A stretch of 64,000 nt of DNA from Pelagibacterales bacterium SAG-MED22 (GCA_014653985.1 JACWDT010000002.1:62001-126000), one strand, 5' to 3'; shown: positions 1 through 8,627, numbered from the stretch's first letter. Notes: generated by a model from the letters alone, not told the origin. A program made the numbers and translations.

Positions 1-403
1 CATGATCATCATGTCCATGATCATCGTGATCATCAAAAATATTTCTTTCTCTAAACTTTAAAACTTGAAGTCCCTTTATTTGCATTAATTCAATTTTTTC
101 TGCTTTTTTAGCAATTGATCCTAATGGCTTTTCTAGAAAATTTTCCACATCTTCACCAACCCAAAAAATTAAATCAGCATTTTGTAACATCTTTGCATGA
201 GATGGCTTCATCGCAAATCCGTGTGGAGATGCATATCCATCTACGATTAAGTCAGGTTTAGCCACTCCGTTCATAAGGTAACTAGCTAACGAATGTATTG
301 GTTTAATTGAGGCAACTACTTTAATATCAGCATTAGCTGGTACAAAAAAAGTAAATAAAGATAAAATGGATATTATTATTGGGAGTTTGTTTAAAATTTT
401 CAT
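1..403 (-). CDS. znuA: ZnuA, zinc ABC transporter substrate-binding protein (3' part off the window)
   Basis: Periplasmic zinc-binding component of the ZnuABC high-affinity importer. About 134 N-terminal residues are visible on the minus strand; the rest lies left of base 1. The start at 403 gives a signal peptide (MKILNKLPIIISILSLFTFF, cleaved near VPANA). It is followed by family features IKVVASIKPIHSL, a histidine in GYASPHGFAMKPS, and FWVGEDVENFL. The last visible residues, DDHDDHGHDDH, are the start of the His/Asp-rich loop typical of ZnuA. The gene is divergent from znuC across a 71-nt gap containing two Zur-box-like palindromes, so zinc repression is likely. Identity is confident; the gene is incomplete. 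Confidence 0.9.
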   Translation of the reverse strand, partial: MKILNKLPIIISILSLFTFFVPANADIKVVASIKPIHSLASYLMNGVAKPDLIVDGYASPHGFAMKPSHAKMLQNADLIFWVGEDVENFLEKPLGSIAKKAEKIELMQIKGLQVLKFRERNIFDDHDDHGHDDH

Positions 404-422
404 CAATACACTATTAATTGGT

Positions 423-437
423 TGTTATAACATAACA
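423..437. promoter_or_regulatory. Zur-box-like palindrome 1
   Basis: TGTTATAACATAACA has perfect 6-bp arms (TGTTAT/ATAACA) and a 3-nt centre. It resembles the core of the proteobacterial Zur operator (TGTTATAATATAACA). It lies in the znuA/znuC divergent gap, nearer znuA. Regulation by the zur gene three ORFs downstream is inferred. Confidence 0.65.
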
Positions 438-439
438 CT

Positions 440-458
440 ATGTAATAATATAACATTT
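440..458. promoter_or_regulatory. Zur-box-like palindrome 2
   Basis: ATGTAATAATATAACATTT differs by one base from the Zur operator core ATGTTATAATATAACATTT. It sits 16 nt before the znuC start codon and overlaps the likely core promoter. With palindrome 1 it suggests one operator per divergent transcript. Confidence 0.75.
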
Positions 459-474
459 ACAAGTCAAGGGTTAA

Positions 475-1221
475 ATGAATTCTAATAATAATATTTTAGT
501 TAAATTAAATAATGCTGGTTTTCGTCAAAGCGAAAAATGGTTAGTGGAAGGTGTTTCTCTTACGGTTGAAAAAGGTAAAATTGTAACTCTCATCGGACCA
601 AATGGTTCTGGTAAAAGTACCACTGCTAAAATCGCTTTAGGAATTTATAAAAATATTGAGGGGACTGTTGAAAAATATACAACCAAAGTTGGTTATGTTC
701 CCCAAAAAATTTCAATTGATTGGACTTTACCTATTAGAGTTTATGATTTTATGCTTTTAACAGAAACTATAGAAGATAGTGCTATTGATGAAGCACTATC
801 ATTAACAGGCGTAATTCATCTTAAAAACAAAAATTTAGGTAGTTTATCAGGTGGAGAATTTCAAAGAGTTTTAATTGCAAGAGCAATTTCTAAAAAACCA
901 GAATTATTAGTGTTAGATGAACCAGTGCAGGGAGTTGATTATACAGGTGAGATTGATTTGTATAAATTAATTAAAAAAATATCTGATACTTTAAATTGTG
1001 GAATATTATTAATCTCTCATGATCTGCACATGGTGATGAAAGCAACTGATCACGTAGTTTGTTTAAATGGTCATGTTTGTTGTTCAGGCTCACCAATAGA
1101 TGTAGCAAAAAATAATGAATATAAAGCTTTGTTTGGTGAAAAAGCTTCTCAAATTTTAACAACATACGAACATAAGCATGATCATGTTCATTCTGATGAG
1201 GGGGAAATCAAGAAAAATTAA
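475..1221 (+). CDS. znuC: ZnuC, zinc ABC transporter ATPase
   Basis: Cytoplasmic ATPase of the zinc importer, 248 aa. Walker A is GPNGSGKST (about residues 41-49), the ABC signature is LSGGEFQRV and Walker B is LLVLDEP, followed by an H-loop in ISHDLH. The C-terminus carries a His-rich tail (HKHDHVHSDEG) beyond the normal ATPase fold, possibly a zinc-sensing or zinc-holding extension; that role is inference. The stop codon overlaps the znuB start (TAATG), so translation is probably coupled. Two Zur-box-like palindromes lie upstream. Family and substrate are well supported by znuA, znuB and zur next to it. Confidence 0.95.
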   Translation: MNSNNNILVKLNNAGFRQSEKWLVEGVSLTVEKGKIVTLIGPNGSGKSTTAKIALGIYKNIEGTVEKYTTKVGYVPQKISIDWTLPIRVYDFMLLTETIEDSAIDEALSLTGVIHLKNKNLGSLSGGEFQRVLIARAISKKPELLVLDEPVQGVDYTGEIDLYKLIKKISDTLNCGILLISHDLHMVMKATDHVVCLNGHVCCSGSPIDVAKNNEYKALFGEKASQILTTYEHKHDHVHSDEGEIKKN

Positions 1222-2024
1222 TGTTTGATGATTTTTTTATAAGAGCACTAATTGCAGGTATTGGAATAGCATTTGTAACTGGTCCACTTGGATGTTTTGT
1301 TGTGTGGAGAAGATTGTCTTATTTTGGAGATACGCTTTCTCACTCAGCTCTTCTTGGAGTTACAATGGCTTACACATTTGATTTAAACATCGCTATTTCA
1401 GTATTTTTAATTTCATCAGTTATTGCACTAATATTAATTCAGCTTCAGAAAAAAACTAATCTTCCAGGTGATGCATTGCTAGGTCTTTTAGCTCATTCAT
1501 CATTAGCCGTTGGATTAGTAGTTATTGGTTTCTTAACATTTATAAGATTTGATATTATGGGTTTATTATTTGGTGATATTTTAGCGGTAACGACCGATGA
1601 TTTACTTGTAATTTGGACAGGCGGAGCATTAATTTTAATTGTACTTAAATTAATTTGGAAACCTTTGCTTGCATCAACTGTTAATTATGAATTAGCTGAG
1701 GCAGAGGGATTAAACCCTGATAGAGCAAAGGCTATTTTCACAATATTAATGGCAGCGGTAATTGCTATTTCTATCAAAATGGTTGGATTATTATTGATTA
1801 CAGGAATGTTAATTATCCCTGCTGCAATGGCTAGAAATATCTCTGATAGTCCTCAGAAAATGGTTCTATTTTCTATAATTGGGGGCCTATTATCTGTTAT
1901 CTTAGGACTATATTCTTCATTAGAATTTAATACATCTTCCGGACCTTCAATTATTGCAGCGGCGTTGATATTGTTCATATTATCTTTGTTTAAAATTAAA
2001 CAATCGATTAAATTAAAAAACTAA
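1221..2024 (+). CDS. znuB: ZnuB, zinc ABC transporter permease
   Basis: Inner-membrane permease of the ABC-3 family, 267 aa, almost entirely hydrophobic with about eight membrane segments. Family motifs include GPLGCFVVWRRLSYFGDTLSHSALLGV near the N-terminus, GLLFGDIL in the middle and LLLITGMLIIPAAMAR toward the end. It forms the zinc channel with ZnuC and receives zinc from ZnuA. It overlaps znuC by one base and is followed 13 nt later by zur, giving a znuCB-zur unit. Confidence 0.95.
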   Translation: MFDDFFIRALIAGIGIAFVTGPLGCFVVWRRLSYFGDTLSHSALLGVTMAYTFDLNIAISVFLISSVIALILIQLQKKTNLPGDALLGLLAHSSLAVGLVVIGFLTFIRFDIMGLLFGDILAVTTDDLLVIWTGGALILIVLKLIWKPLLASTVNYELAEAEGLNPDRAKAIFTILMAAVIAISIKMVGLLLITGMLIIPAAMARNISDSPQKMVLFSIIGGLLSVILGLYSSLEFNTSSGPSIIAAALILFILSLFKIKQSIKLKN

Positions 2025-2037
2025 GTAGAAATTTAAA

Positions 2038-2439
2038 ATGGAAAAACAACATAATCTTTCAAAAAACCAAAAAATTATTTTTGATTTAATTGATAAATCT
2101 CATGAGCCGTTAAAAGCATATTCAATTCTTTTTAATGTACAGAAAAAAGGTATCAATGCGCCTCTACAAGTTTATAGAGCATTAGATAAATTAGTTGAAA
2201 TAGGTAAAATCCACAAAATTGAAAGTAGAAATGCATTCATCGCATGTCAGAATTCTAGTTGCCAAATTTCTAAGGCTACAGCATTTTCAATTTGTGAAAG
2301 TTGTGAAAAAGTTTCTGAAATAAGTAACACTAAACTATCAAAATATTTATCAAACTTTACTGATGAAGCAGGGATGAAATACAGTAAATACAATTTAGAA
2401 TTTTTTGGTTTATGTAAGAAATGTAAATCAAAAGAATGA
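2038..2439 (+). CDS. zur: Zur, Fur-family zinc uptake regulator
   Basis: Fur-family repressor, 133 aa. It has an N-terminal winged-helix region (AYSILFNVQKKGINAPLQVYRALDKLVEIGKIHKI) and a metal-binding C-terminal half. Cysteine pairs C86xxC89 and C126xxC129 match the structural zinc site of Zur/Fur proteins. Its place directly after znuCB and the Zur-like palindromes in the znuA/znuC gap favour Zur over Fur. The last codons overlap the start of the next gene (ATGA). It probably regulates its own operon. Confidence 0.9.
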   Translation: MEKQHNLSKNQKIIFDLIDKSHEPLKAYSILFNVQKKGINAPLQVYRALDKLVEIGKIHKIESRNAFIACQNSSCQISKATAFSICESCEKVSEISNTKLSKYLSNFTDEAGMKYSKYNLEFFGLCKKCKSKE

Positions 2440-3434
2440 ACACTGTTTCATTAACCCTAGACGAAATTAATAATTTAGCGAAAAAAACTCTCTTAGCAAA
2501 TGGATGTGATGAAGATACAGCATCAATACTTTCAGAATTAATTACAAATGCAGAAAGAGATGGTTCGCTTTCTCATGGTTTATTTAGATTACCAGCTTAT
2601 GTTTCGGGATTAAAAAGTGGAAAAATAAATGGTAAAGGAAAACCTGAAATTAAAAAAATGTCACCATCTGTAATTAAAGTTGCAGGAAATAATTGTTTAG
2701 CTCCAGTGGTATTAAATAAAAGTTTACCAGAATTAAGTAAAGCTGCTAAAGAAAATGGTGTTGCTGTCTTAGCAATAAATAATTCACATCATATGGCTGC
2801 TATGTGGCCTGAAACTGAAAAATTAGCTGAAGATGGTTTAGTTGCTTTTGCATGCACTTCTTATAAGCCTGCCGTTGCACCTGCTGGTGCAATTAAACCT
2901 CTTTTTGGAACAAACCCAATTTCATTTGCTTGGCCTAGACCTGGAAAGACACCTGTAATTTATGATATGGCAACTGCTTCAATGGCTATGGGGGAAGTAC
3001 AAGTTGCTAAAAGAGAAGGGCACAAAGTTCCATTAGGAACAGGACTTACGAAAGATGGTAAAGAAACTACTGATCCAGGACAAATAGCTGATGGTGGAGT
3101 GTTGCTTCCTTTTGGTGGCTACAAAGGTTCTGCAATTGCTATGATGGTAGAATTATTAGCTGGTGCTCTCGTTGGTGATAATTTTAGTTTTGAAACAGCT
3201 GCTAAAGATAACAATGATGGTGGTCCTCCAAGTGGGGGTGAATTTATTTTAGCAATTAGTCCAGATAAAACATCAGGAACAGACTGGCAAAAACATGCAG
3301 ATGAGTTTTTTGATAAAATGAAGTCTATGGGTGAAGTAAGACTTCCAGGTGAGAGAAGACATAAAAATAGATTAGACAAAAGTCCAAGAAATATTAACGA
3401 GGAATTGGTTAATAAAATTAAATCTTTAAGCTAA
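2436..3434 (+). CDS. Ldh2-family (malate/L-lactate-type) NAD(P)-dependent dehydrogenase
   Basis: Ldh2-type oxidoreductase of 332 aa, a family that includes malate, L-lactate, sulfolactate and delta-1-piperideine-2-carboxylate/pyrroline-2-carboxylate reductases. Visible family features are ERDGSLSHGLFRLPAYV near residue 40, a catalytic-type His in AINNSHHMAAMW, the nucleotide-binding stretch PLFGTNPISFAWPR, and GGYKGSAIAMMVELLAGAL. The C-terminal RLPGERRHKNR is also typical. The substrate cannot be read from sequence; a ketimine reductase such as DpkA/LhpD is one possibility. The start overlaps the zur stop (ATGA), so it seems cotranscribed with the zinc operon, an unexpected partner. The 3' end overlaps xthA by 9 nt in convergent orientation. 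Confidence 0.85.
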   Translation: MNTVSLTLDEINNLAKKTLLANGCDEDTASILSELITNAERDGSLSHGLFRLPAYVSGLKSGKINGKGKPEIKKMSPSVIKVAGNNCLAPVVLNKSLPELSKAAKENGVAVLAINNSHHMAAMWPETEKLAEDGLVAFACTSYKPAVAPAGAIKPLFGTNPISFAWPRPGKTPVIYDMATASMAMGEVQVAKREGHKVPLGTGLTKDGKETTDPGQIADGGVLLPFGGYKGSAIAMMVELLAGALVGDNFSFETAAKDNNDGGPPSGGEFILAISPDKTSGTDWQKHADEFFDKMKSMGEVRLPGERRHKNRLDKSPRNINEELVNKIKSLS

Positions 3435-4202
3435 GTTAATCTCAATTGGAGTGTGATCCGAAGGTTTTTCTCTTCCACGAGGATCTTTATTTATATTAAT
3501 ACCTTTAATATTATCAATTATTGAGCTTGATACTAAAAAGTGATCAATTCTCATTCCATTATTTTTTTGCCATGCACCTCTCATATAATCCCAAAAGGTA
3601 TAGCCTTCTTTATCTTCATTAAAATGTCGGTAAACATCACTAAATCCAAGATTTAACATTTCTCTAAATTTTTTTCTTATTTCAAGTCGATACAAAGCAT
3701 CATCTTCAAAACTTTTCACATTATAAACATCCTCTGCAGCAGGAATAACATTAAAATCTCCAGCAAGTATTATTTTAGAATTTTTCTTTGATAAGGATTT
3801 TAATTGTTTAATTAATTGATCCATCCAATTTTTTTTATAATCATATTTTTCTGAATCAACCGGATTTCCATTTGGAGTATAAATGTTTATTAATTGAATA
3901 GCTTTTTTTTTATATTCAACTTCAGCAGAAATAATTCTCGATTGTTTTAATTTATCCTTAATTAAATCTGTTCTAATATTAGTTAGTTTTTTTTTTGAAA
4001 TAATTGCTACACCATTATAGCTTTTTTGACCAAATACATGACTTTCATAATCCATTGATGAAAAGTCATCATAAGGGAAATTAATATCCTCAGTTTTTAT
4101 TTCCTGCATCATTAAAATATCTGGTTTATATTTTAGAAGATAGCTTTTGATATTTTCTATTCTCGCTCTAACAGAATTAACATTCCACGATGAGATGAGC
4201 AT
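3426..4202 (-). CDS. xthA: Exodeoxyribonuclease III
   Basis: Class II AP endonuclease/3'-5' exonuclease for base excision repair, 258 aa from the chosen start. Motifs are SSWNVNSVRAR, LMMQEIKTED, YTPNGNP, LAGDFNVIP and a C-terminal SDHTPIEI with the catalytic Asp-His. The ORF track begins at 4232, but the added MWVWSFILSL is not family-like; MLISSWNVNSVRAR at 4202 is the normal N-terminus. That ATG overlaps the erpA stop (TAATG), which supports coupling and this start. Confidence 0.93.
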   Translation of the reverse strand: MLISSWNVNSVRARIENIKSYLLKYKPDILMMQEIKTEDINFPYDDFSSMDYESHVFGQKSYNGVAIISKKKLTNIRTDLIKDKLKQSRIISAEVEYKKKAIQLINIYTPNGNPVDSEKYDYKKNWMDQLIKQLKSLSKKNSKIILAGDFNVIPAAEDVYNVKSFEDDALYRLEIRKKFREMLNLGFSDVYRHFNEDKEGYTFWDYMRGAWQKNNGMRIDHFLVSSSIIDNIKGININKDPRGREKPSDHTPIEINLA

Positions 4203-4519
4203 TAAAGAGAGAATGAAACTCCACACCCACAAGAAGATTTTGTTTGAGGGTTTGAAATTTTAAAAGACTCACCAATTAATTCAGATACATAATCAACTTC
4301 AGATCCTTTTAATAAGTCAGCAGATGCCTTATCAATTAAAATATTTTGATAATTAAGATCATCAGCTTGCTTTGATTTATCGAAAGTAAATTCATATTGA
4401 AAACCAGAACAACCACCACCTTTAATAGCGATTCTAAAAAAAGAACCTTCGTCTTTTTTTGACAATAAATTTTCTATTTGTTTTAAAGCTTTATCCGTAA
4501 ATTTAATTTCTTTAATCAT
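4202..4519 (-). CDS. erpA: A-type iron-sulfur cluster carrier (ErpA/IscA family)
   Basis: HesB/IscA-type Fe-S carrier, 105 aa, that passes clusters to apo-proteins. The three ligand cysteines are present: C37 in GGGCSGF and C97/C99 in SSCGCGVSF. FRIAIKGGGCSGFQYEF and the C-terminal CGCG motif are diagnostic. The position beside dgt and xthA matches alphaproteobacterial erpA loci. It is divergent from dgt across 50 nt. ErpA versus IscA cannot be settled from sequence alone. Confidence 0.9.
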   Translation of the reverse strand: MIKEIKFTDKALKQIENLLSKKDEGSFFRIAIKGGGCSGFQYEFTFDKSKQADDLNYQNILIDKASADLLKGSEVDYVSELIGESFKISNPQTKSSCGCGVSFSL

Positions 4520-4569
4520 GACTGAACACTGGTATTACTAATATAATACTTAATTATTTAAATTAAAGG

Positions 4570-5688
4570 ATGAAAAAAGACACTTTGTTGGGCGTATTTA
4601 AAAGTAAAGGTAGACTTAATAAAGAAGCTAGCTCTAAGTATCGATCACCTTTTCAAAGAGACAGAGACAGAATTATCCATAGTGCGTCGTTTCGAAGACT
4701 AAAGCATAAGACGCAAGTTTTTGTAAATACTGAAGGTGATCATTTTAGAACCAGAATAACTCATTCAATTGAAGTTGCCCAAATAGCAAGATCGATCTCA
4801 AAATATTTGGACCTAAATGAGGATTTGGCGGAAACTTTAAGCCTTGCTCATGACTTAGGCCATACACCGTTTGGACATGCTGGAGAGGATGCATTGCATG
4901 AATGTATGGATAATCATGGTGGTTTTGATCACAACCTACAAACTTTAAGAATTGTTATGTTTTTAGAGAACAAATATTTAAAATTTAAAGGTTTGAATCT
5001 CACAATTGAAACCTTAGAGGGACTTTTAAAACATAATGGACCAATTAATGAATTGACCACAATAAATAAACTTATTGGATCAAAAGTTTTTAAAAATAAA
5101 ATTAAATTTAATACTTTTCCCTCATTAGAAGCGCAAATTTCAGCTATTTCAGACGATATAGCTTACAATAATCATGATATTCAAGATGGAATTAAAGCAA
5201 ATCTTTTTAAATTAGAAGAGCTATGTGAGATTAACTTTCTTAAAAATATTTATGTAAATTATAAAAAAAAGATAAATAAAAAAAATTATAAAATAGCAAT
5301 TAATCAAATAGTAAGAGACTCAATTGATCTAATGATAAAAGACCTAATCACTAATACACAAAAAAATTTAAAGAGATTAAAAATAAAATCTCTTAAAGAT
5401 ATTGCAAAATCAAAAGAATTAATAGTTTGTTTCTCTAAAAATATTCAAAGTTCAGAGAAAGAAATTAAATCATTTTTAAGATCTAACATGTATGATAATA
5501 AATCTGTTTTAAGAAAAAACCAAAGAGGTAAAAAAATTATAAAAAAATTATTCAATATAATTCAATCTTCACCTAGAAAGTTTCTTACAAAAGAACAATT
5601 GACTAAAGATAAATATAGAGCTATCTCAGATTTTATTTCTGGTATGACTGATCGTTATGCTATCAACCTTTATAATGCAAATAAATGA
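4570..5688 (+). CDS. dgt: Deoxyguanosinetriphosphate triphosphohydrolase-like protein
   Basis: HD-domain dNTP triphosphohydrolase, 372 aa, which removes triphosphate from dNTPs and helps control nucleotide pools. The HD signature is ITHSIEVAQIA (H65) and SLAHDLGHTPFGHAGEDAL (H94-D95). The N-terminal SPFQRDRDRIIHSASFRRLKHKTQVF is typical of the family. The start is preceded by an AAAGG ribosome site. It is the first gene of the chain dgt-argS-nagZ-scpAB and overlaps argS by 4 nt (ATGA). Confidence 0.92.
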   Translation: MKKDTLLGVFKSKGRLNKEASSKYRSPFQRDRDRIIHSASFRRLKHKTQVFVNTEGDHFRTRITHSIEVAQIARSISKYLDLNEDLAETLSLAHDLGHTPFGHAGEDALHECMDNHGGFDHNLQTLRIVMFLENKYLKFKGLNLTIETLEGLLKHNGPINELTTINKLIGSKVFKNKIKFNTFPSLEAQISAISDDIAYNNHDIQDGIKANLFKLEELCEINFLKNIYVNYKKKINKKNYKIAINQIVRDSIDLMIKDLITNTQKNLKRLKIKSLKDIAKSKELIVCFSKNIQSSEKEIKSFLRSNMYDNKSVLRKNQRGKKIIKKLFNIIQSSPRKFLTKEQLTKDKYRAISDFISGMTDRYAINLYNANK

Positions 5689-7415
5689 ACATTTTTGAAA
5701 TTTATCTAGAAAAAATCAAATCTATAATTAGTGAACTTCAAAAAGATAATAAAATAATTGTTCCCGATAATTTTAATAGAATAAATGCTGAAATTCCTCC
5801 ACCTAAATTTAATTGCGACATCTCAACTAATGTTGCAATGGTTTTATCTAAAATTAATAGCAAATCACCTATTGATCTAGCAGAACAACTTGCACCTATA
5901 ATAAAAGATAAAGATAAACTAATTGAAACAATAACTATAGCAAAGCCTGGTTTTATTAACATAAAGTTTAAGAAATCTTTCTGGGCAAATTTTACTAAAG
6001 AAATCAGTGAAAATTCTGAAACTTTTGGAATTAATTTAAAAGAAAAAAAGAATAATTATCTTGTAGAATTTGTGTCTGCAAACCCAACAGGTCCATTACA
6101 CGTTGGTCATTGTCGTGGTGCAATACTTGGTGACGTAATTTCAAACATATTAACTTTCAACAATCATAAAGTTACTAAAGAATACTATGTAAATGACTAT
6201 GGTAATCAAATCATTAATTTTACTAAATCAGTATATTTTCGAATACGTGAAATAACTCATAAAGAACCTTTTCCATCTGATAATGCTGATTTATATCCTG
6301 GTGATTATTTAAAAGATTTTGCCAATAATATATCTTCTAACTCGAATTTGAATTTTGATAATTATGATGAAATTAGTGAGAATTTAACTGAACTATCAAT
6401 AGAACAAGCATTACTGTTAATTAAAAACAATCTTAATAGTCTTGGTATAAATCACGACAATTTTGTAAGTGAAAAAAAAATTGTTTTAGATAAAGAAGTT
6501 GAAAATGTTGTTCAGTTTTTAGAAAAAAATAAGTTTGTTTATAAAGGTAAAATCAAAGCACCAGAAGGTGAGGACAATAATAATTGGGTAGAACGTGAGC
6601 AATTGCTGTTTAAATCCACAGATTTTGGTGATGATAAAGATCGTGCTCTCCAGAAATCAGACGGATCATGGACATATTTTGCAAGCGATGTTGCTTATCA
6701 TAAAAACAAAGTTGATAGAAAATTTGATTATCTGATTAATATACTTGGCGCAGATCATGCTGGATATATAAAAAGAATTTCATCATCAGTCGAAGCACTT
6801 TCAGGAGAGAAAGATAAATTAATTTGTAAAATTAGTCAGTTAGTAAAACTTATAAAAGACAATAAACCTTTTAAAATGTCTAAAAGAAAAGGAGACTATA
6901 TTACTGTTGATGATCTTATAGAAGAAGTTGGCAAAGATGCCACTCGATTTATAATGTTGAACAGAAGTAGTGATGCAGAACTCGATTTTGATTTTGATGC
7001 AGTAAAAGAAAAGTCAAAAGATAATCCATTATATTATGTACAATATTGTTATGCACGAATTTCATCTGTATTCAGACACATTAATAAAGATTTAAATAAA
7101 AAAATTGATATTAATAATTTTAATTTTGAATATTCTGAAGATGAAATTAAAATTTTAAAAAAATTATCTGAATGGCCAAAGTGTATTGATATATCAAGTG
7201 CAAAACTTGAGCCACATAGAATTCCTGTTTATCTATATGAGTTAGCCTCAGAATTTCACTCATATTGGAATCTTGGAAAACAACAACCAGAAAAACGATT
7301 TATAAATGAACAAAAAGAAGTTCCTTTAGACAAGTTGGTATTTTTAAAAGTTATTTCTAATGTAATAAAATCTGGAATGGATATTGTTGGTGTTGATACT
7401 CCATCCAAAATGTAA
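5685..7415 (+). CDS. argS: Arginyl-tRNA synthetase
   Basis: Class I aminoacyl-tRNA synthetase, 576 aa. It has an N-terminal Arg-tRNA-recognition domain (residues 1 to about 95), the HIGH-type motif GPLHVGHCRGA (HVGH at 139-142), the KMSKR loop (KPFKMSKRKGDY) and a C-terminal DALR anticodon-binding domain beginning near YVQYCYARISSVFRHI. The ATG overlaps the dgt stop and its stop overlaps the start of the following small membrane gene, so it lies mid-operon. Confidence 0.96.
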   Translation: MNIFEIYLEKIKSIISELQKDNKIIVPDNFNRINAEIPPPKFNCDISTNVAMVLSKINSKSPIDLAEQLAPIIKDKDKLIETITIAKPGFINIKFKKSFWANFTKEISENSETFGINLKEKKNNYLVEFVSANPTGPLHVGHCRGAILGDVISNILTFNNHKVTKEYYVNDYGNQIINFTKSVYFRIREITHKEPFPSDNADLYPGDYLKDFANNISSNSNLNFDNYDEISENLTELSIEQALLLIKNNLNSLGINHDNFVSEKKIVLDKEVENVVQFLEKNKFVYKGKIKAPEGEDNNNWVEREQLLFKSTDFGDDKDRALQKSDGSWTYFASDVAYHKNKVDRKFDYLINILGADHAGYIKRISSSVEALSGEKDKLICKISQLVKLIKDNKPFKMSKRKGDYITVDDLIEEVGKDATRFIMLNRSSDAELDFDFDAVKEKSKDNPLYYVQYCYARISSVFRHINKDLNKKIDINNFNFEYSEDEIKILKKLSEWPKCIDISSAKLEPHRIPVYLYELASEFHSYWNLGKQQPEKRFINEQKEVPLDKLVFLKVISNVIKSGMDIVGVDTPSKM

Positions 7416-7678
7416 TGTTAAAAGAAGTTAAATATTTAATTTTTATAATAGTTATTTTGGTATTTATTTTTTTTACTGGTAGATACTATTTTTCTGATGA
7501 AAATTTAAAAAATTCGTATCGTTCCTATAAAAATAATGATGAGAAGATAAAACTGTATTCAGAAAAATTACCCATATTAGAAAATGATACTCAAGACATC
7601 ATCGAGTATGTAAAACAAACAAATAAAGATAAGAAAAAAAAGTTTAATTTTTGGAAACTTTTAGAAAATGATAAGTAA
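7415..7678 (+). CDS. Small single-pass membrane protein, probable remnant of the argS-nagZ SPOR gene
   Basis: An 87-aa protein with one N-terminal membrane segment (YLIFIIVILVFIFFTGRYYF) and a short charged, Lys-rich C-terminal part without a recognisable domain. In many Alphaproteobacteria the gene between argS and nagZ encodes a membrane-anchored SPOR-domain (peptidoglycan-binding) protein. Here only the membrane anchor and a short linker seem to remain. It shares a base with the argS stop and overlaps nagZ by 11 nt, so it is translated within the operon. The remnant idea is inference from position. Confidence 0.7.
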   Translation: MLKEVKYLIFIIVILVFIFFTGRYYFSDENLKNSYRSYKNNDEKIKLYSEKLPILENDTQDIIEYVKQTNKDKKKKFNFWKLLENDK

Positions 7679-8618
7679 AAGAAAAGCCTTTATTACTGGT
7701 ATTAAATCACTGAAATTAACAACAAGTGAAGTAAAATTTTTAAAAAAACAAAAACCTTGGGGAATAATATTATTTTCAAGAAATATTAAATCTATAAACC
7801 AGACCAAACTATTAACAAATAGCATCAGAAAGCTATTCAAAGATCCCCATTATCCTATTTTGATTGATCAAGAGGGAGGTAGAGTGAACAGGTTAAAAAA
7901 TATTATAACTTTTGATAATTTGACAGGTGAATATTTTGGAAAATTATATGTCCAGGATAAAAGAAAATTTAATATTATTTATAAATTATTTATTGATAAG
8001 TCTTCATATCTTCTAAAACAAATAGGTGTAAATATTAATACACTACCTATACTGGATCTTAGAATTAAAGGGGCGAGTAATATTATTGGCGACAGATCGT
8101 TTTCAGAAAATAAGAAAATTGTTTCAAAGGTAGGTGATATTTGTATTGATTTATTTAACCAAAACTCAATAGGCACAGTAATCAAGCATATACCAGGTCA
8201 TGGACTTGCAAAGGTGGATAGTCATAATTTTACACCAATTGTTGATAAGAACATTAATTACCTTATTAAAAATGATTTCTTTCCTTTTAAAAATAAAGAC
8301 AGTTTATTCGCCATGACTGCCCATATTATTTATAAAAAAATTGACCCACTTAACACTGCAACGCATTCCAAAAAAATTATAAATATTATTCGTAAAAAAA
8401 TACGGTTTAAAAATGTTTTGATTTCTGATGACTTATCGATGAAGAGTTTAAAATATGATTTAAGCACTAATACAATTAAAAGTTTTGAAGCTGGATGCAA
8501 CCTAGCATTACATTGTAATGGTAATTTCAATGAAATGAAGGTTGTTGCTGAAAATTCACCTCTAGTAAATAATTTTATTATAAAAAAAACATCACTATTT
8601 TATAAGAATTTAAGTTAA
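7668..8618 (+). CDS. nagZ: Beta-N-acetylhexosaminidase NagZ (GH3)
   Basis: Cytoplasmic glycoside hydrolase family 3 enzyme, 316 aa, that removes GlcNAc from anhydromuropeptides during peptidoglycan recycling. Motifs are WGIILFSRNI, LIDQEGGRVNRL, the KHIPGHGLAKVDSH loop with the NagZ Asp-His dyad, and VLISDDLSMKSL carrying the nucleophile Asp. It overlaps the small membrane gene upstream and is followed 9 nt later by scpA. Confidence 0.92.
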   Translation: MISKRKAFITGIKSLKLTTSEVKFLKKQKPWGIILFSRNIKSINQTKLLTNSIRKLFKDPHYPILIDQEGGRVNRLKNIITFDNLTGEYFGKLYVQDKRKFNIIYKLFIDKSSYLLKQIGVNINTLPILDLRIKGASNIIGDRSFSENKKIVSKVGDICIDLFNQNSIGTVIKHIPGHGLAKVDSHNFTPIVDKNINYLIKNDFFPFKNKDSLFAMTAHIIYKKIDPLNTATHSKKIINIIRKKIRFKNVLISDDLSMKSLKYDLSTNTIKSFEAGCNLALHCNGNFNEMKVVAENSPLVNNFIIKKTSLFYKNLS

Positions 8619-8627
8619 TATCTCATC

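Noticed and set aside
1-60. Tandem repeat of CATGATCAT-like units
   Set aside because: This is the codon repeat of the His/Asp-rich loop of ZnuA, not an independent repeat.
4203-4232. N-terminal extension of XthA (MWVWSFILSL)
   Set aside because: Not family-like; it lies inside the erpA coding end. The start overlapping the erpA stop at 4202 is better.
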